Source: Thamnaconus septentrionalis (lineage: Eukaryota; Chordata; Actinopteri; Tetraodontiformes; Monacanthidae). Taken from it: a DNA stretch of 64,000 bases. Below, one piece after another: positions 1-10,790 of this stretch (position 1 is its first letter; each line of letters starts with the position of its first letter). The DNA lies in contig CM020501.1 of the NCBI GenBank assembly GCA_009823395.1, positions 32,524,493-32,588,492 on the forward strand, given 5' to 3'. The notes under the pieces are model-generated. The model saw nothing but the letters and a program-made list of their open reading frames with translations, was not told the origin of the DNA and ran no database searches. The position numbers were made by a program, and so were the translations under genes.

Positions 1-19
1 CACACACACACACACAATG

Positions 20-1936
20 TTTGCATACCTTTCTAAACATAACACAGCCTTCCTGCAGTTCCTCACAGCTGGAATCAGTCTCAATCTTCCCTCCCTTGTT
101 GCCTTGTACTTGCTGAGGTCCAACTCCTCCAGAACCTCCTCTGACATCTGCAGCATGTAGGCCAGAGCTGAACACTGGATGGCTGAGAGTTCCTTCTCTG
201 ATCTGTTCTCTGACTGCAGGAACTTTTGGACCTCCTGATGCACTGACTGATCCTTCACCTCCAGCAGACAGTGGAAGATGTTGATGCTTCTGTCAGGAGA
301 AACACCACCAGTGTTCATCTTCTTCAGGTTGTTGATGACCTTCTCTAAGTTTCCTGGATGGTTGTCAGTGAAACCCTGCAGGCCTCCTAAGAGTGTCTGG
401 TTGGATTCCAGACTGAGTCCATGGAGAAAGCGAACAAACAAGTCCAGGTGACCGTTTGGACTCTTCAGGGATTTCTCCATCATCCTCTTCAGGAACTCAT
501 CCAGGGATTCTCTGGATTGAACATCTTCTGTCATCTTCCTGTTGGTGTAACAGCGGAAGCAGTAGACTGCAGCCAGAAACTCCTGGACGCTCAGATGAAC
601 GAAGCAGTAGATGGTTTTGTGGAAGATCACACTCTCTCTTCTGGAGATCTCTGTACAAACTTCTGAGTACACACTCTCTCTTCTGAAGATCTCTGTACAA
701 ACTCCTGAGTACACAGAGGCGTCAGGCACACTGAGACCACACTTCTCCAGGTCTTCACTGTAGAACATGATGTTTCCACTCTCCAGATGTTCCAATGCCA
801 GCTGGCCCAGCTTCAGAAGAAGCTCCCTGTCAGCCTCCATCAGCTCCTGTGGACCTCCTCCATACTTGTGCTGCTTCCTCTTGGTCTGGACCAGCAGGAA
901 GTGTGAGTACATGTCAGTCAGGGTCTTGGGCAGCTCTCCTCCTCTCTGCTCTGAGCTCAACATGCTTTCCAGAACTGTGGCAATAATCCAGCAGAAGACC
1001 GGGATCTCACACATGATGTGGAGGCTCCTGGAGGCCTTGATGTGGGAGATGATCGTGCTGGCCACATCTTCTCTATCTCTGAACCTCCTCCTGAAATACT
1101 CCTCCTTCTGGTCATCGGTGAAGCCTCGTACTTCTGTCAGCCTGTCCACACATGACCGAGGGATCTGATTGGCTGCTGCAGGTCTGGAAGTTATCCACAG
1201 CAGAGCCGAGGGAAGCAGACCTCCTCTAATCAGGTTTGTTAGCAGGACGCTGACTGACTTCTTCTGAGTAACGTCAGTCACCACCTGCTCCTTCTTAAAG
1301 TCCAGAGCCAGTCTGCTTTCATCCAGGCCGTCCAAGATGAAGAGAAGTTTGCAGACATGCAGCTGCTCTGCTGTGAGCTTCTCTAACGTTGGATGGAAAA
1401 CTTGGAGCAGCTCCAGAAGACTGTGGTCCTGCCCTTTGACCAAGTTGAGCTCCTGAATGAGAGAGGAAGCACCAGATGAAGGTCCTGGTTCTCCAGGCCC
1501 TGGGCCCAGTCCAGAGTGAACTTCTGCACTGAGAAGGTTTTTCCAACCCCAGCGACACCGTTGGTCAGCACCACTCTGACTCTGAGTCCTTGCTGCTCAG
1601 GTGAGGCTTCAAAGATCTGGCTGCACCTGATTGGACGGTCCTGGAGGCTCTCCTTGGTCTTCTTTGTCATCTCAGTCTCCTCAGTCTCCTTGTTCTCCTT
1701 GTTCTCCTTGGTCTCCTTTGTCTCTGTGGTCTCCTTGGTCTTCATGGTCTCTAGCTGCCTGACCTCATGCTGTCTGTTGACCTCCTCACTCAGTCCCTCA
1801 GTGATGTAGACCTCAGTGTAGATGCTGTTGAGCAGGGTTTGACTTCCTGCTTCTTCACCTTCAGTCACACGTTCACATCTCCTCTTCAGACTGATCTTAT
1901 GCTGCTGTAGAAGCTCCTGCAGACCATCACCAACCT
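20..1936 (-). pseudogene. NLRC3-like receptor, FISNA-NACHT exon (frameshifted)
   Basis: Large internal exon of a fish NLR, a cytosolic innate-immune sensor family. The acceptor ends TCTGCTCCAG at 1937. The first part encodes the FISNA module (KRRCERVTEGEEAG, TLLNSIYTEVYITEG, NRQHEVRQLE) and then the NACHT Walker [15 protein letters not shown]. After LVLPLSF the expected REL-NLVKGQ continues only in another frame, because one G is missing near 1450. From there the second frame stays open to about base 20: [11 protein letters not shown] (Walker B), [15 protein letters not shown], the NACHT helical region ([17 protein letters not shown]) and the pre-LRR segment ([19 protein letters not shown], ending RNCRKA). 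LRR exons would lie beyond the left edge. The exon end near 20-40 is uncertain (possible donor GTATGC at 22-27). The break could be real or a sequence error. Confidence 0.85.
629..712 (-). repeat. In-frame 42-bp tandem duplication in the NACHT exon
   Basis: Two adjacent, nearly identical 42-bp units. On the minus strand each encodes 14 residues of the type SVY-S-x-VCTEI-x-RRE. The reading frame is kept and no stop is introduced. The units lie C-terminal of the NACHT core, before the [20 protein letters not shown] segment, which normally follows a single copy. Confidence 0.8.
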
Positions 1937-3760
1937 CTGGAGCAGAGAAAAGGTGGAGAAGACGTCAGTGTGACAGTGTGAGCATCATTTTATCTCCACA
2001 ACTTTTCAGCTGCTGTGTGACTGTTTGCTCTCAACCAGGGGCCAAAAACCATATTCATTGTTGGGGGGGGCTGTATTTTTTGCTGTATTGTGATATTAAA
2101 CAGTAACTGTAATTTTGTCATTGTTCCTTCTAAGTCCATATCCCACCTGTCTGCAGGCTTGTTTATTCTCAACCAGCAATTCCAAGTGGTATTGGTTGGT
2201 AGGTGTCAATTGCACCAATTGTAACCAAAAAAATAAATAAATACATTTGGATTTAATTTTCCTTTAGTACATGAAAAATCGTTTGTCATGAATGTGTGAG
2301 CTACACGTCCAGAACACTATCAAGTAAATATCCAGTATTTTAGATCCAAATGAATGTAAAAAGAGGTGATTTTGATTTGAGGACAATAAGGAGTGTAAAC
2401 TAACAGAACGTAATTAGAAACTGGATCTGTTCAGGTGAACCTCCTCAGTCATAACTATTTTCTTTTTAAATCAACAAATCTAGAGTAGAACATAAAACTC
2501 GATGTTGGGTGCTGTTAAGCGCTGTTTATGTTCAGAGAGTTCATAATGTACCTGAATGCACCTTGGAAGTTGGGCTGGGCATGCGAATGGCTGAGAGGCA
2601 GGAGGGGGCGGGACAGAGGTGAGAGGATGAGGAAGTCTGATGTGTACGTGTGTGCCCCGGTGAGAGTTTGGCTGTGTCTCAGTTCAGGGTCTGCATCCTT
2701 CCAAGGCTGCATTTGAAAGGAAGTTGCTTCATAGCACTGCACGAAGGCTCCTCCCAATTCCCAAAAGTCCGAAGGATGCTCCAAATGCGTACTGGGAATG
2801 CGCCCTACTGTTAGCCCATTCCAAGGCTACACCGCTACTATCCTTCACCTCCTTCTGTATCCCAGGATGCTTTGCGTGCTGCTGCAAAGCATCCTGGGAT
2901 CCTGGGAAGTCAGCTGAAATTAGCGCCATCTACTGGCAAAGACACAACGTATAAATTTAAGTATTGAAATTTCACATCAAATATTCAGTTTTTAACGTAG
3001 GGTTTTTACTTATTTGAACATCCAACACCATTGTAAGATGGCGAACCAATGGTTAGCTTGATGCTATGAAAACGTCACTTCCGGGGTTGGCCAGCAGGAG
3101 GGAACGGCGGTGACGCAACCAGGAAATACGTCGAAGGCTAGACCGTCCCGTGAGGTTACTGGGGAGGCGGGTTTGGGTTGGTCCTTCCGGGCCGGGTCCT
3201 TGGGAGGACGCTTCCTTCAGACGGAGGACGCTTCCTTCCAAGGATGCAAACCCTGAATTGAGACACAGCCTTTGAGTGACGAGAGCAAGTGAGGGGAGCA
3301 GCCGTTTGCTTTTCTGTGCCTTTTCTTGTGTGTTTTGGTTTGGCGTGGTTACAGCTGACAGTAACCGGAGTCGAGCAATAAAGAACATTGCTGAGACACC
3401 GTGATCGTTCTTTCACCGTCCAGCTGGACGCTACGTACGCTATGCTACGTATTTAAAACATGCCGTCAGACTTCGGACAAAGAAGCTGAAACTTTGCTTT
3501 TCATTTTCTCTGTGTTAGTCGAACAAGTGAAGGGATAAACAAACTGTTTGTCAAATTGTTTTGACAAATTGTTCACAAATTGTTTCGTCTTTCAACAAAG
3601 GCTACTTCCACACAGACTTTCTTTGGGGGGGGACAACTTGATGGAAGGGGGGTGCATGACACCCCTCCTAGGATCTGCGCCTATGCTCTCAACGTCCCTC
3701 TGGAGGTCCTGACATGATCTCAGAGGGAGAAGTGAAAGAGGTGCAGGTGGACAGTCTTAC
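1937..3760. other. NLR intron, AT-rich stretch plus one inverted-repeat transposon
   Basis: Intron between candidate exon 2 and the FISNA exon. Bases 1940-2660 hold ordinary AT-rich DNA in which I see nothing. 2670-3270 is an inverted-repeat element, listed separately. 3275-3760 contains a poly-G run near 3625 and no supported gene. Confidence 0.6.
2670..3270. mobile_element. 601-bp inverted-repeat transposon (MITE-like)
   Basis: The left end GGCTGTGTCTCAGTTCAGGG is mirrored at the right end by CCCTGAATTGAGACACAGCC, and the homology extends inward through the GCATCCTTCCAAGG motif. The element is flanked on both sides by TTT (2667-2669 and 3271-3273), which could be a 3-bp target duplication. 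There is no transposase ORF. An internal hairpin, CCCAGGATGCTTTG...CAAAGCATCCTGGG, lies near 2862-2900. Non-autonomous DNA transposon; superfamily not determined (a 3-bp duplication would fit PIF/Harbinger). Confidence 0.8.
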
Positions 3761-3849
3761 TGTGATCAGTCTGGGTGTGACTGGAAGGTTGCGGTGCTGC
3801 TCCACACCCAAAACTCTTCTTCGCCTTCATCCTCTTCCTCTTCTTCCGC
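3761..3849 (-). CDS. NLR gene, candidate second exon (basic linker)
   Basis: Candidate 89-bp exon between the N-terminal exon and the FISNA exon. It has an acceptor (TCCACAG) and donor (GTAAGA) on the minus strand. It is open only in the frame set by the first exon, and its phases (starts after 2 nt of a codon, ends after 1) fit exon 1 and the FISNA exon exactly. It encodes a Lys/Arg-rich stretch (KKRKRMKAKK) and then a Gln/Ser/Thr-rich stretch. I do not recognise this segment from other NLRs, so support comes from splice sites and phase alone. Confidence 0.45.
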
Positions 3850-4116
3850 CTGTGGATGGAGACACTTTGATCAACTCATCACTTTTTAATCTTTGTCTGT
3901 TGAAATTCTTCATTTTGTCTTTGACATGAACTTTATTTTAATCTTTAAATCAGCTCTAATTCCCATGATGCTCTGCTCCCAGGCCCATTAGAAATGATTT
4001 CATCAGCTCTGCTCAGTTTTGAAGTCAACACTGGGTTGTGTTTCTCTCCAGTGATGCTTGTTTGGCTTTGGACTGAACTGGATTTCAACACTTTGAAATG
4101 TGAAGGAGCTACAGTG

Positions 4117-4117
<1 letters not shown>

Positions 4118-4196
<79 letters not shown>
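4118..4196. repeat. (CA)n microsatellite
   Basis: About 39 uninterrupted CA dinucleotides directly next to the splice donor of the NLR first coding exon. Confidence 0.95.
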
Positions 4197-4198
<2 letters not shown>

Positions 4199-4206
4199 GT
4201 TCTTAC

Positions 4207-4340
4207 CGTGTCTCAGAAGGTCCAGTTTCATTACTGAAGTTGCAAGGTTCATCTTTGGAGCGGTCACTCCTAAGGGACAAACTGCTGGACCCTGGAGACG
4301 CTGCTGCTCCGTCCTCCTCTTCCTCCACTCGAACACTCAT
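4207..4340 (-). CDS. NLR gene, N-terminal coding exon
   Basis: Starts with ATG at 4338-4340, reads MSVRVEEEEDGAASPGSS and continues SLRSDRSKDEPCNFS, ending in a consensus donor GTAAGA at 4201-4206. The acidic MS-x-EEEE start followed by 'S-x-x-SDRSK' is the short N-terminal signature of many fish NLRC3-like genes (family knowledge). The exon ends after 2 nt of a codon. A long CA microsatellite (4118-4196) sits 5 bp inside the downstream intron, so the splice donor is followed directly by (TG)n on the sense strand. Confidence 0.75.
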
Positions 4341-4493
4341 CTTGAGCTGGAGGTCAAACAGGAAGTGAGGCAGTGAGCTCAGAACACTCTGACTTCCACT
4401 TGGGAGCGAGAGAAGAGGAAGAAATCAACCAGAGTGAAGTCACATTGTTGACTAGCTTCACACTGAATGAGTTATTCAGTCAGTCAGGACTCA

Positions 4494-4494
<1 letters not shown>

Positions 4495-4552
<58 letters not shown>
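4495..4552. repeat. (CTG)n trinucleotide repeat
   Basis: About 19 CTG triplets upstream of the NLR first coding exon (CAG on the NLR sense strand). Not part of any supported coding frame. Confidence 0.9.
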
Positions 4553-4553
<1 letters not shown>

Positions 4554-4694
4554 ACTGCTTCGCCTCAAAATGGAGCCTGACACAGAACAACTTTCACTTT
4601 CAGCTTCTCTTCCTGCTTCTGCTGCTCACTGTAGCTCCTCCCATCCAGCCGCCTCAACTGCTTCCACACTTCCAGGAAGTCACATGATGATGCT

Positions 4695-4757
<63 letters not shown>

Positions 4758-6958
4758 TGGCATACATGTGTGTGTGTTCTTCTTGTCACTACTATCTGGC
4801 AGTTTGCTCCACATTCTAGGGAGCATTAGCGCCACCTACGGTCTGTAACCTTGAAGACAATCAAAAGGTGCTCCTATTAATTGTGTGTTGTGTGGAAAGT
4901 CAAAGCAATGCTTGGAGACTTCCTTCAGCTCCACTCTTCAGTAGATTTTCTCAATCAAAGGCGACGTGGAGCCTCTTCTCCTCTCCTGCCCACATCTTCC
5001 ACACATTCAACTGCTCCACACTGTTCACACTTCCCATCCACATGCTGGACTCCTGTCTGGAGAGTCTGAGCCTCGCTCTTGTCTCAATCTGGATTGATTT
5101 ATTTTCAGCATTATTATTATGTTGACATAGTTTTTCTATTTGCTGGAAATGTCTTGTTGGCAGGGCAGAAAGATCAACTCCCCAGTATGATACAACTGAT
5201 GGTTGCATTGTGGCCAAACAAGCAAAAACTGGTCAAACAGCGCCCCTCAGTGGCAGAACTCGGAGCTGCGAGGAGCGATACGTCATAGGAAGGTTTGAAG
5301 GTTCAAGGCCACATTTGAACACATTGTGTTTCTTATTGACATATTATAGAGTGACCTGCCTAAAATATCTGGCTGGTTTTTTTTTTCGTAATTTTTAATT
5401 TTTTTGTTTAATTTTTCGTGTTGCAGCCCTGAAAAGTCTATAGTAGAAAGTAGTTTTGACTTGAGGGCGCCCCCTGGCGGCTCTTCACAGAACTACAGTT
5501 GCCATCACTTGTTGGCAGTCCATGATGACGGTGAGAAAAATGTGATTTCCTCTTTGAAGAGCTGCACCTGTTTCTCCCTGACGTGTTGAGACTGGACACT
5601 TGTTGAGGGATGTGACACTTCCTGTCAGCTCCTGAGGACAACTAGGAGGCCGAGCCTCTAATGCCCCCTACTGGCTGCACTCTGGAAGAGCCATCCCCTA
5701 TTATCAGGACCAAGTGATCCTCCCTCAACATGAACACATCACTTCCATCTGAGGAGAGAAGAAGAGACAGCAGAAGTCAGCACTCACACTTCAGTCCTTG
5801 AACGCATCATCAGAGACATTCACTGCTGTTGAGTGGAGATGTCGGATTCACTGCTGATGAGAAGCAGACTCTCCGTCACATATGGTCTCAATGTCAACAC
5901 AGAGTGTGTTGAACTGATGCTGAGACGTGATGAAGATGAAGTGATCAATCATTTCCTGCTGGAATGAGAGAGTCAACAGTTGGCTCCAGATGTGATGGTG
6001 AGTGAATGACAGTGAGTCACTCTATATAGAAATATATCATCTACTTGATGATGTTTGAGGTGGGCAGAGCTGGTGGCTCTCAGACAGTGGTGGTGGTGCT
6101 TCCTGCCATGAAAGGCGGCCTGGAGAACAGCTTGGATGGCATCTGGAGAAGCTTTTGGCTCTGCAAAGGTAGAATGGATGGTACTGGAGACCAGCATGGA
6201 AAGATAGAGGAGCTGAGTCTGTTGGTCTGTGCTGCTGGTCCTCAAAGCCAAACATCCTCCTCTGTTCTTCTGCAGTGGCCTTGCGAGGTCACTGCCACCA
6301 TTCCCCCTGGAGATCATGGCAGCTTGACGCTCTGTGCCGTCTGCTTTTTTCCCTCCTCCGTCCCTCACAATCCCCTGGAAGGACTGGAACTGCTCTGGAC
6401 TATCTGGGACTGCTGCGTCTTGGCCAGAACATCCGGCCAAACGGGAGAGAGACTGTGGACCAGGCCTTCTCAGGCCCACACACACACACACACACACACA
6501 CACAGCCCACCCCACCCCTCCCCCAACGCCTTGGCCGCTTGACTCCTCAGGTGCGGCGGGCAGCTTGCTGCCTTCCTACACTGGATCACTGCCACTTCCT
6601 GTTCCCTCACTGTTGCCACATGACGTTGCGTTGAGTTGAAGTGCAGCCACGCCCCTCTCTCTCTGCCAGGGTGCATCAGGTGTGGCTGTGGCTCCCAGGA
6701 GCAGTTGGAGTGCAACAGGTGAAGATGGTCTGGTCCTCAAGGAGCTGCTCACTCCATCAAAAGACAAGGGCAGCAAACATTGTGTCAGAAGCAGTGGCAG
6801 GAAAACAGTGGCAGGAACTGCACTAGGAGCAGAACAGACTGCAGGACAAAGTAGTGATGGACAAATGAAGCTTGTGGGAAACATCCAAGCACTGGAGCCA
6901 CTGCTTTGAAAATGGCTGAAAATGACTCCAAGCTGCAGTAACACTGCCCTCTGCTGGC

Positions 6959-7009
<51 letters not shown>

Positions 7010-7171
7010 CAATGAGCAGCATTCAGGATACTGCATTTATTGTAGAGAAGCTTTGATGCTGAAGTATCATTGCTTTGATCACCTTTGACTTTAAAAAGTC
7101 CTGACTTGAAATAATCTCTTTATATATATATATATATATAGTCATTAAGTCATGAAATAGCTGTATTTCCT

Positions 7172-7399
7172 CAATCTTTTCAGTGTTTTCAGAGTCATTT
7201 CAATAAAGAGCTAAACACTGGGGTGCTTCTCAGGCAGATATTTTGTTGCAACGCTGTTGTTCATTATTTAATTGCCATTAAAGCGACATGTTTTCTACAT
7301 ATCCCCTGCTCTATTTTTTCCTCCAATGAGAAAGCAGCCCCTCTGTCATATTGTAGAAGCCATGATGGCCCACCAGTCAAACAGTTTGCCCACCCCTGG
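7172..7399. mobile_element. hAT-like non-autonomous transposon fragment (copy 1)
   Basis: Contains the shared core TTTTCAGAGTCATTTCAATA and AAGAGCTAAACAC, also found near 33606 and 54288. It ends in GTTTGCCCACCCCTG, the complement of the CAGGGGTGGGCAAAC terminus typical of one hAT group (family knowledge). The left end is not visible. Confidence 0.6.
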
Positions 7400-8299
7400 A
7401 TTAGAGGGTCACTTAGAACCCTGGTCTCCAGCACCACAGTCAGCAGGCTAACCCACTGAGCTAACCTGCGAAGCTGCTCACCAGGTTCCTGAGGGCTGTG
7501 GAGGGATGTCACTACATCAATAGACAGCAGTGACTTGACATTGGTGCGTTTCAACACTGGACTCTGCAGGAGAAACAAACAGCCACAGTCACTTTGTACA
7601 AGTGCAACACAACAAGTGCAGCTGAAGCCTTTTAGATCCACTGAAGAGGAAAGAAAATTCTCCTCACTCTTTTAAAATGGAATTCAAACAGAGTTTGAAA
7701 AGAAGGAAGGGGGAGCTAGCTGGCGAGTTAGCCAGCTAGCTCCACTCACCTGTTTGCTGCTTCCTGTTGATCTCACTTGAAGGAAATTCCAAATGCTGGA
7801 AGATTGAAATGCTCGCAAATTCCACGGACGCAACGCAAGTTTTGGTTGTTTTGTTGGTTTTAGGTTTGTTTGGAGTTTGGTTTGGTTTGGTTTTTGTTGG
7901 TTTTGGTTTAGACACACGCACACACGCACGCAGACACACACTCTAGTGTTGTACCTCTGGTCCACGCTGGGATTCGATCCTGTGACCTCAGAGTTGGGAG
8001 TCAGCGTTGCTCCCACAAGACCGTCTTCAGCGCTGAGAAAGCAAAGAACTATAGAGGCCTCAGTGCTTCACCTGACACACACTGACACACACTGACACGC
8101 ACACACTGACAAGCAGCGACACAGACACACAACAAAGAACGATAAGTTCCCAAAACCAAAGATTCTTCAACTCATTTCCTCATCAGTGATGAATAATAGA
8201 AGATCATCAGCATCAAATCAATCATATATAGGTCACTGTACGATATAATGACAGTTTATAGTCATGTGTTTACCAGAAGCAGTGGGCTGTATAATAGGC

Positions 8300-8950
8300 T
8301 GTATGAACAGGGTGACCTATTGGCCTCCACAGTCCTCAGGCTAACAAGGTGGTTGTAGGAGATGTGGGTTCAAATCCCAGTTGGTACCAGATGACCAGGT
8401 TTTTACTGTGTATATTTGTACTTTATACTATAGTATGTGTTTTTTTCTGACTTTCAGACATGTTGAGATTTTGCTTGGAGTAGCACCGTCTCGTGCTAAG
8501 CTACCTAAAATTCTTTGTACTTGGAAAAAAACCAACATCATATGTAGATTTTTTCAGATTTTCAGAGAAGAGCTTCAATCAGTTCTTTTGGAGCTGCATC
8601 CCATCAGCACACAGACAGCTCAGTTGATAAGACGACTGACTGTGAATCACAAGGTTGTTGGTTCAAGTCCCATCATGGACTGAGATCCATTTTGAAGGTC
8701 AATGGCTCCAAAACGAAGGATAAATGTAGCAGTGGATGTACTTCAAGAGTCAGCTGATGGCTCAGGGTGGAAGAGTGCTGACTGATAGTTCCTGTGGTTG
8801 GAGGTTTGAGTCCCAACAACAGCTAGAGGTCCATTTTTAGCTCCAACAGTGCCAAAAGATCAGTAGAAGTGACTTCAGAGTTTTCACGTAGCTCAGCATG
8901 AAAAGCAAAATGTCTCTGAACACTGGATGCTTCAATTCTGAAACTTCTCA
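8300..8950 (+). repeat. Array of degenerate tRNA-like units
   Basis: B-box-like motifs: GGTTCAAATCC at 8367, GGTTCAAGTCC at 8660 and GGTTTGAGTCC at 8803. A-box/D-arm-like GCTCAG motifs sit at 8618, 8760 and 8891. Spacing between neighbouring units is about 131-143 bp, and 293 bp (about twice that) between the first two B boxes. The best unit (8612-8685) has a plausible D-arm, anticodon arm and T-arm order. Linkers between units are also alike (GGT/GAT-CCATTTT... GCTCCAA). Read as a tRNA-derived SINE or satellite, not as functional tRNA genes. Confidence 0.55.
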
Positions 8951-9088
8951 ACAACCCCAGTCCTGCGGCCGCCATGTTGATCTACCAGTCCACCCTACGC
9001 TCCATGGTTCCCACACTTTGAGGTACCTCAACTGTAGCACTGGACCTCCAGCTCCACCTGCCAACCTGCAGAGAGCAGGACACCTTCC

Positions 9089-9180
9089 AAGGTCCAGTGG
9101 GTAATCAGTGGAGATTTTGAAGAAGAAACAGCGACATCAAGTGGTTTGGTTTCAGATTGCAGCATCTTTCACTCTCCCTC
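9089..9180 (+). mobile_element. Fragment of the AGGTCCAGTGTGT-ended transposon
   Basis: Starts AGGTCCAGTGGGT and continues GGAGATTTTGAAGAAGAAAC then GACATCAAGTGG. This matches, in the opposite orientation, the right end of the element at 22506-23240. Confidence 0.6.
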
Positions 9181-9350
9181 CCTGTAAACCACAGTGGGCT
9201 GCGCACCCAAACATGGACACTGTGTCCACCTTCTTCTTTGGTTTATTTGAAGATGCGAGCAGGCACCCAACACCCAAACATGCATACAGTTTATATGCAG
9301 TATGTCACAAAAGTGAGTACAGCCCTCACATTAGATAGTTATTTATTTAT

Positions 9351-10121
9351 TTATATTTCACAGAACAACACTGAGGGAATGACACTTTGATACAATGTAA
9401 AGTAGAACTCGTAAAACAGTGTTCGGTACATAGGCGATACACGATAGGAAACTTTATTTATTATTCTAATAACTCTTTTTTGTAGTTTAACTAAAGGGTC
9501 AATATATGTTCTGTGTGTATTACCCCAAAACTCAACACAATATGATATATATGGCATCATCAGTGAGAAGTACAAGATCCAAAGACATTCCTTCTTCAAC
9601 AGATCCCTGACTTTATACATAATATTCTTATTCTCTCATTTGTTTTACTGTAAATTTATCAGAGATTTCTGACACAGATTCAATGAAGTAGTTAACAGCA
9701 TCAGCAATCACTAGAGATTCCGTCGGGATTTTTCCATTTAATTGAATTTGCATGAGTTTATTTTTGTTTTTTTTGGGAATGACCCAATAGTTGTTTTTTT
9801 TAATATAATATAATTCCAGGTTGTTTTAGAATTTCCCCCTACACCATTTAAAGCAGTCGTGAAAAGGTCAGCTTTAGATTTTCTCATTTCTTTCACTACT
9901 CTATTTCTCAATGAAATGAATTGGTGTCTGTTGCGTCCTGATTTGAGTGACAGCTTCAAGGAGAGGTCTCCTTCTTTCATCAGATTCAGAATAAAAGTGT
10001 TTAACCAGGGAAGGTTATTCTTTCTCACTTTTAGTTGAATTATCCGTGTAAATTGTATAATCATTTGTTGTATTTTGGTGGAAAATTTAAAACAATCGTC
10101 ATCTAAATGTTTTGCCAGCAA
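9351..10121 (-). pseudogene. LINE ORF2 linker joined to RT C-terminus (RT core deleted)
   Basis: The linker (LPWLNTFILNLMKEGD, RNRHQFISLRNRVVKEMR, ending SEISDKFTVKQM) runs to about 9650. About 20 bp later the sequence is already the RT C-terminal 'connection' region (YKVRDLLKKECLWILYFSLM, YISYCVEFWGNTHRT, LQKRVIRIINK). The palm and fingers, including the catalytic YxDD, are missing. This is an internal deletion of probably about 1 kb or more relative to intact relatives. Confidence 0.75.
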
Positions 10122-10156
10122 GTCATTCTTCCCAGTTTACCTCTTGGATTGAATCT

Positions 10157-10790
10157 TTAAAGTTTTGGTATCCTATAAAATTCAGTAGTTGCCAAGGGTT
10201 TGAAGCGCTTTTTATTTAATGTTCTTGTAACCATTATAAGATTGTGGTCAGACCATCCTGTGAACGTATTGCATGACTTCAAAATCCTTTCTGGCCTGTT
10301 AGTGAACGCTAGATCAATCTGAGTGTTGGTGGAGTTTGTCATCCTTGTAGGGCCATTTATTACTTGAGTCAGATCCACATCATCCATAACCTTTGTCAAT
10401 TTTTTCCCTCACTTTGTTAACTTCCCAATTAACATTTAGGTCACCCATTCATATCTCCTCTTTTGCACAGATTGAGTTGTGCATTTGCAGCTTTTCATAA
10501 AAATCTACATTTGATGAAGGAGGCCTATAAACAACTACAAGAGTAAAAGACGTTTGCTGTGACAAGGTGACAGTTAGTCCGAGAAATTCTCATCCATTCT
10601 CATCTGTAACATGTATTTCATTACAATTAAAGGCTTCCTTGGCATAAATCATAACTCCTCCTCCCTTGGAGCCCTGTCTGTCTTTCCTAAACATTTTATA
10701 AGCAGGTACAGATTGTACTGCTGAGGGCGAAGACTCGTGGAGCCGTGTCTCAGATAGGCAGAGGAAGTCAATCTTTGAGTCAGTGAGAAG
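10157..10790 (-). pseudogene. LINE ORF2 APE-type endonuclease domain, frameshifted
   Basis: Recognisable blocks: DSKIDFLCLSETRLHES (the E of the SET motif), KMFRKDRQGSKGGGVMIYA, VTDENG, MGDLNVNWE near 10425-10450, DLTQVINGPTR and GWSDHNLIM (the SDH catalytic motif). Blocks are split between frames. One break is an extra A in an A-run near 10400, between EVNKVRE and KVMDDVD. Nonfunctional copy. Confidence 0.8.

Larger units (their letters stand above)
4341..8299. other. Intergenic DNA upstream of the NLR gene
   Basis: No gene supported on either strand. Contents seen: (CTG)n at 4495, (TG)n at 4696-4744, (CA)n at 6478-6502 and 6960-7008, a hAT-like fragment at about 7172-7399, and a degraded tRNA-like segment near 7940-8050 with GGATTCGATCC. 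The longer open frames here run through CA repeats and have no recognisable protein similarity. Confidence 0.6.

Noticed and set aside
5973..6515. 180-codon minus-strand frame
   Set aside because: Starts in a CA repeat, with low-complexity His run and no family resemblance; not supported as a gene.
8612..8685. Functional tRNA gene (His-like anticodon GTG)
   Set aside because: Acceptor stem does not pair and several invariant positions are off; it belongs to a repeated array.
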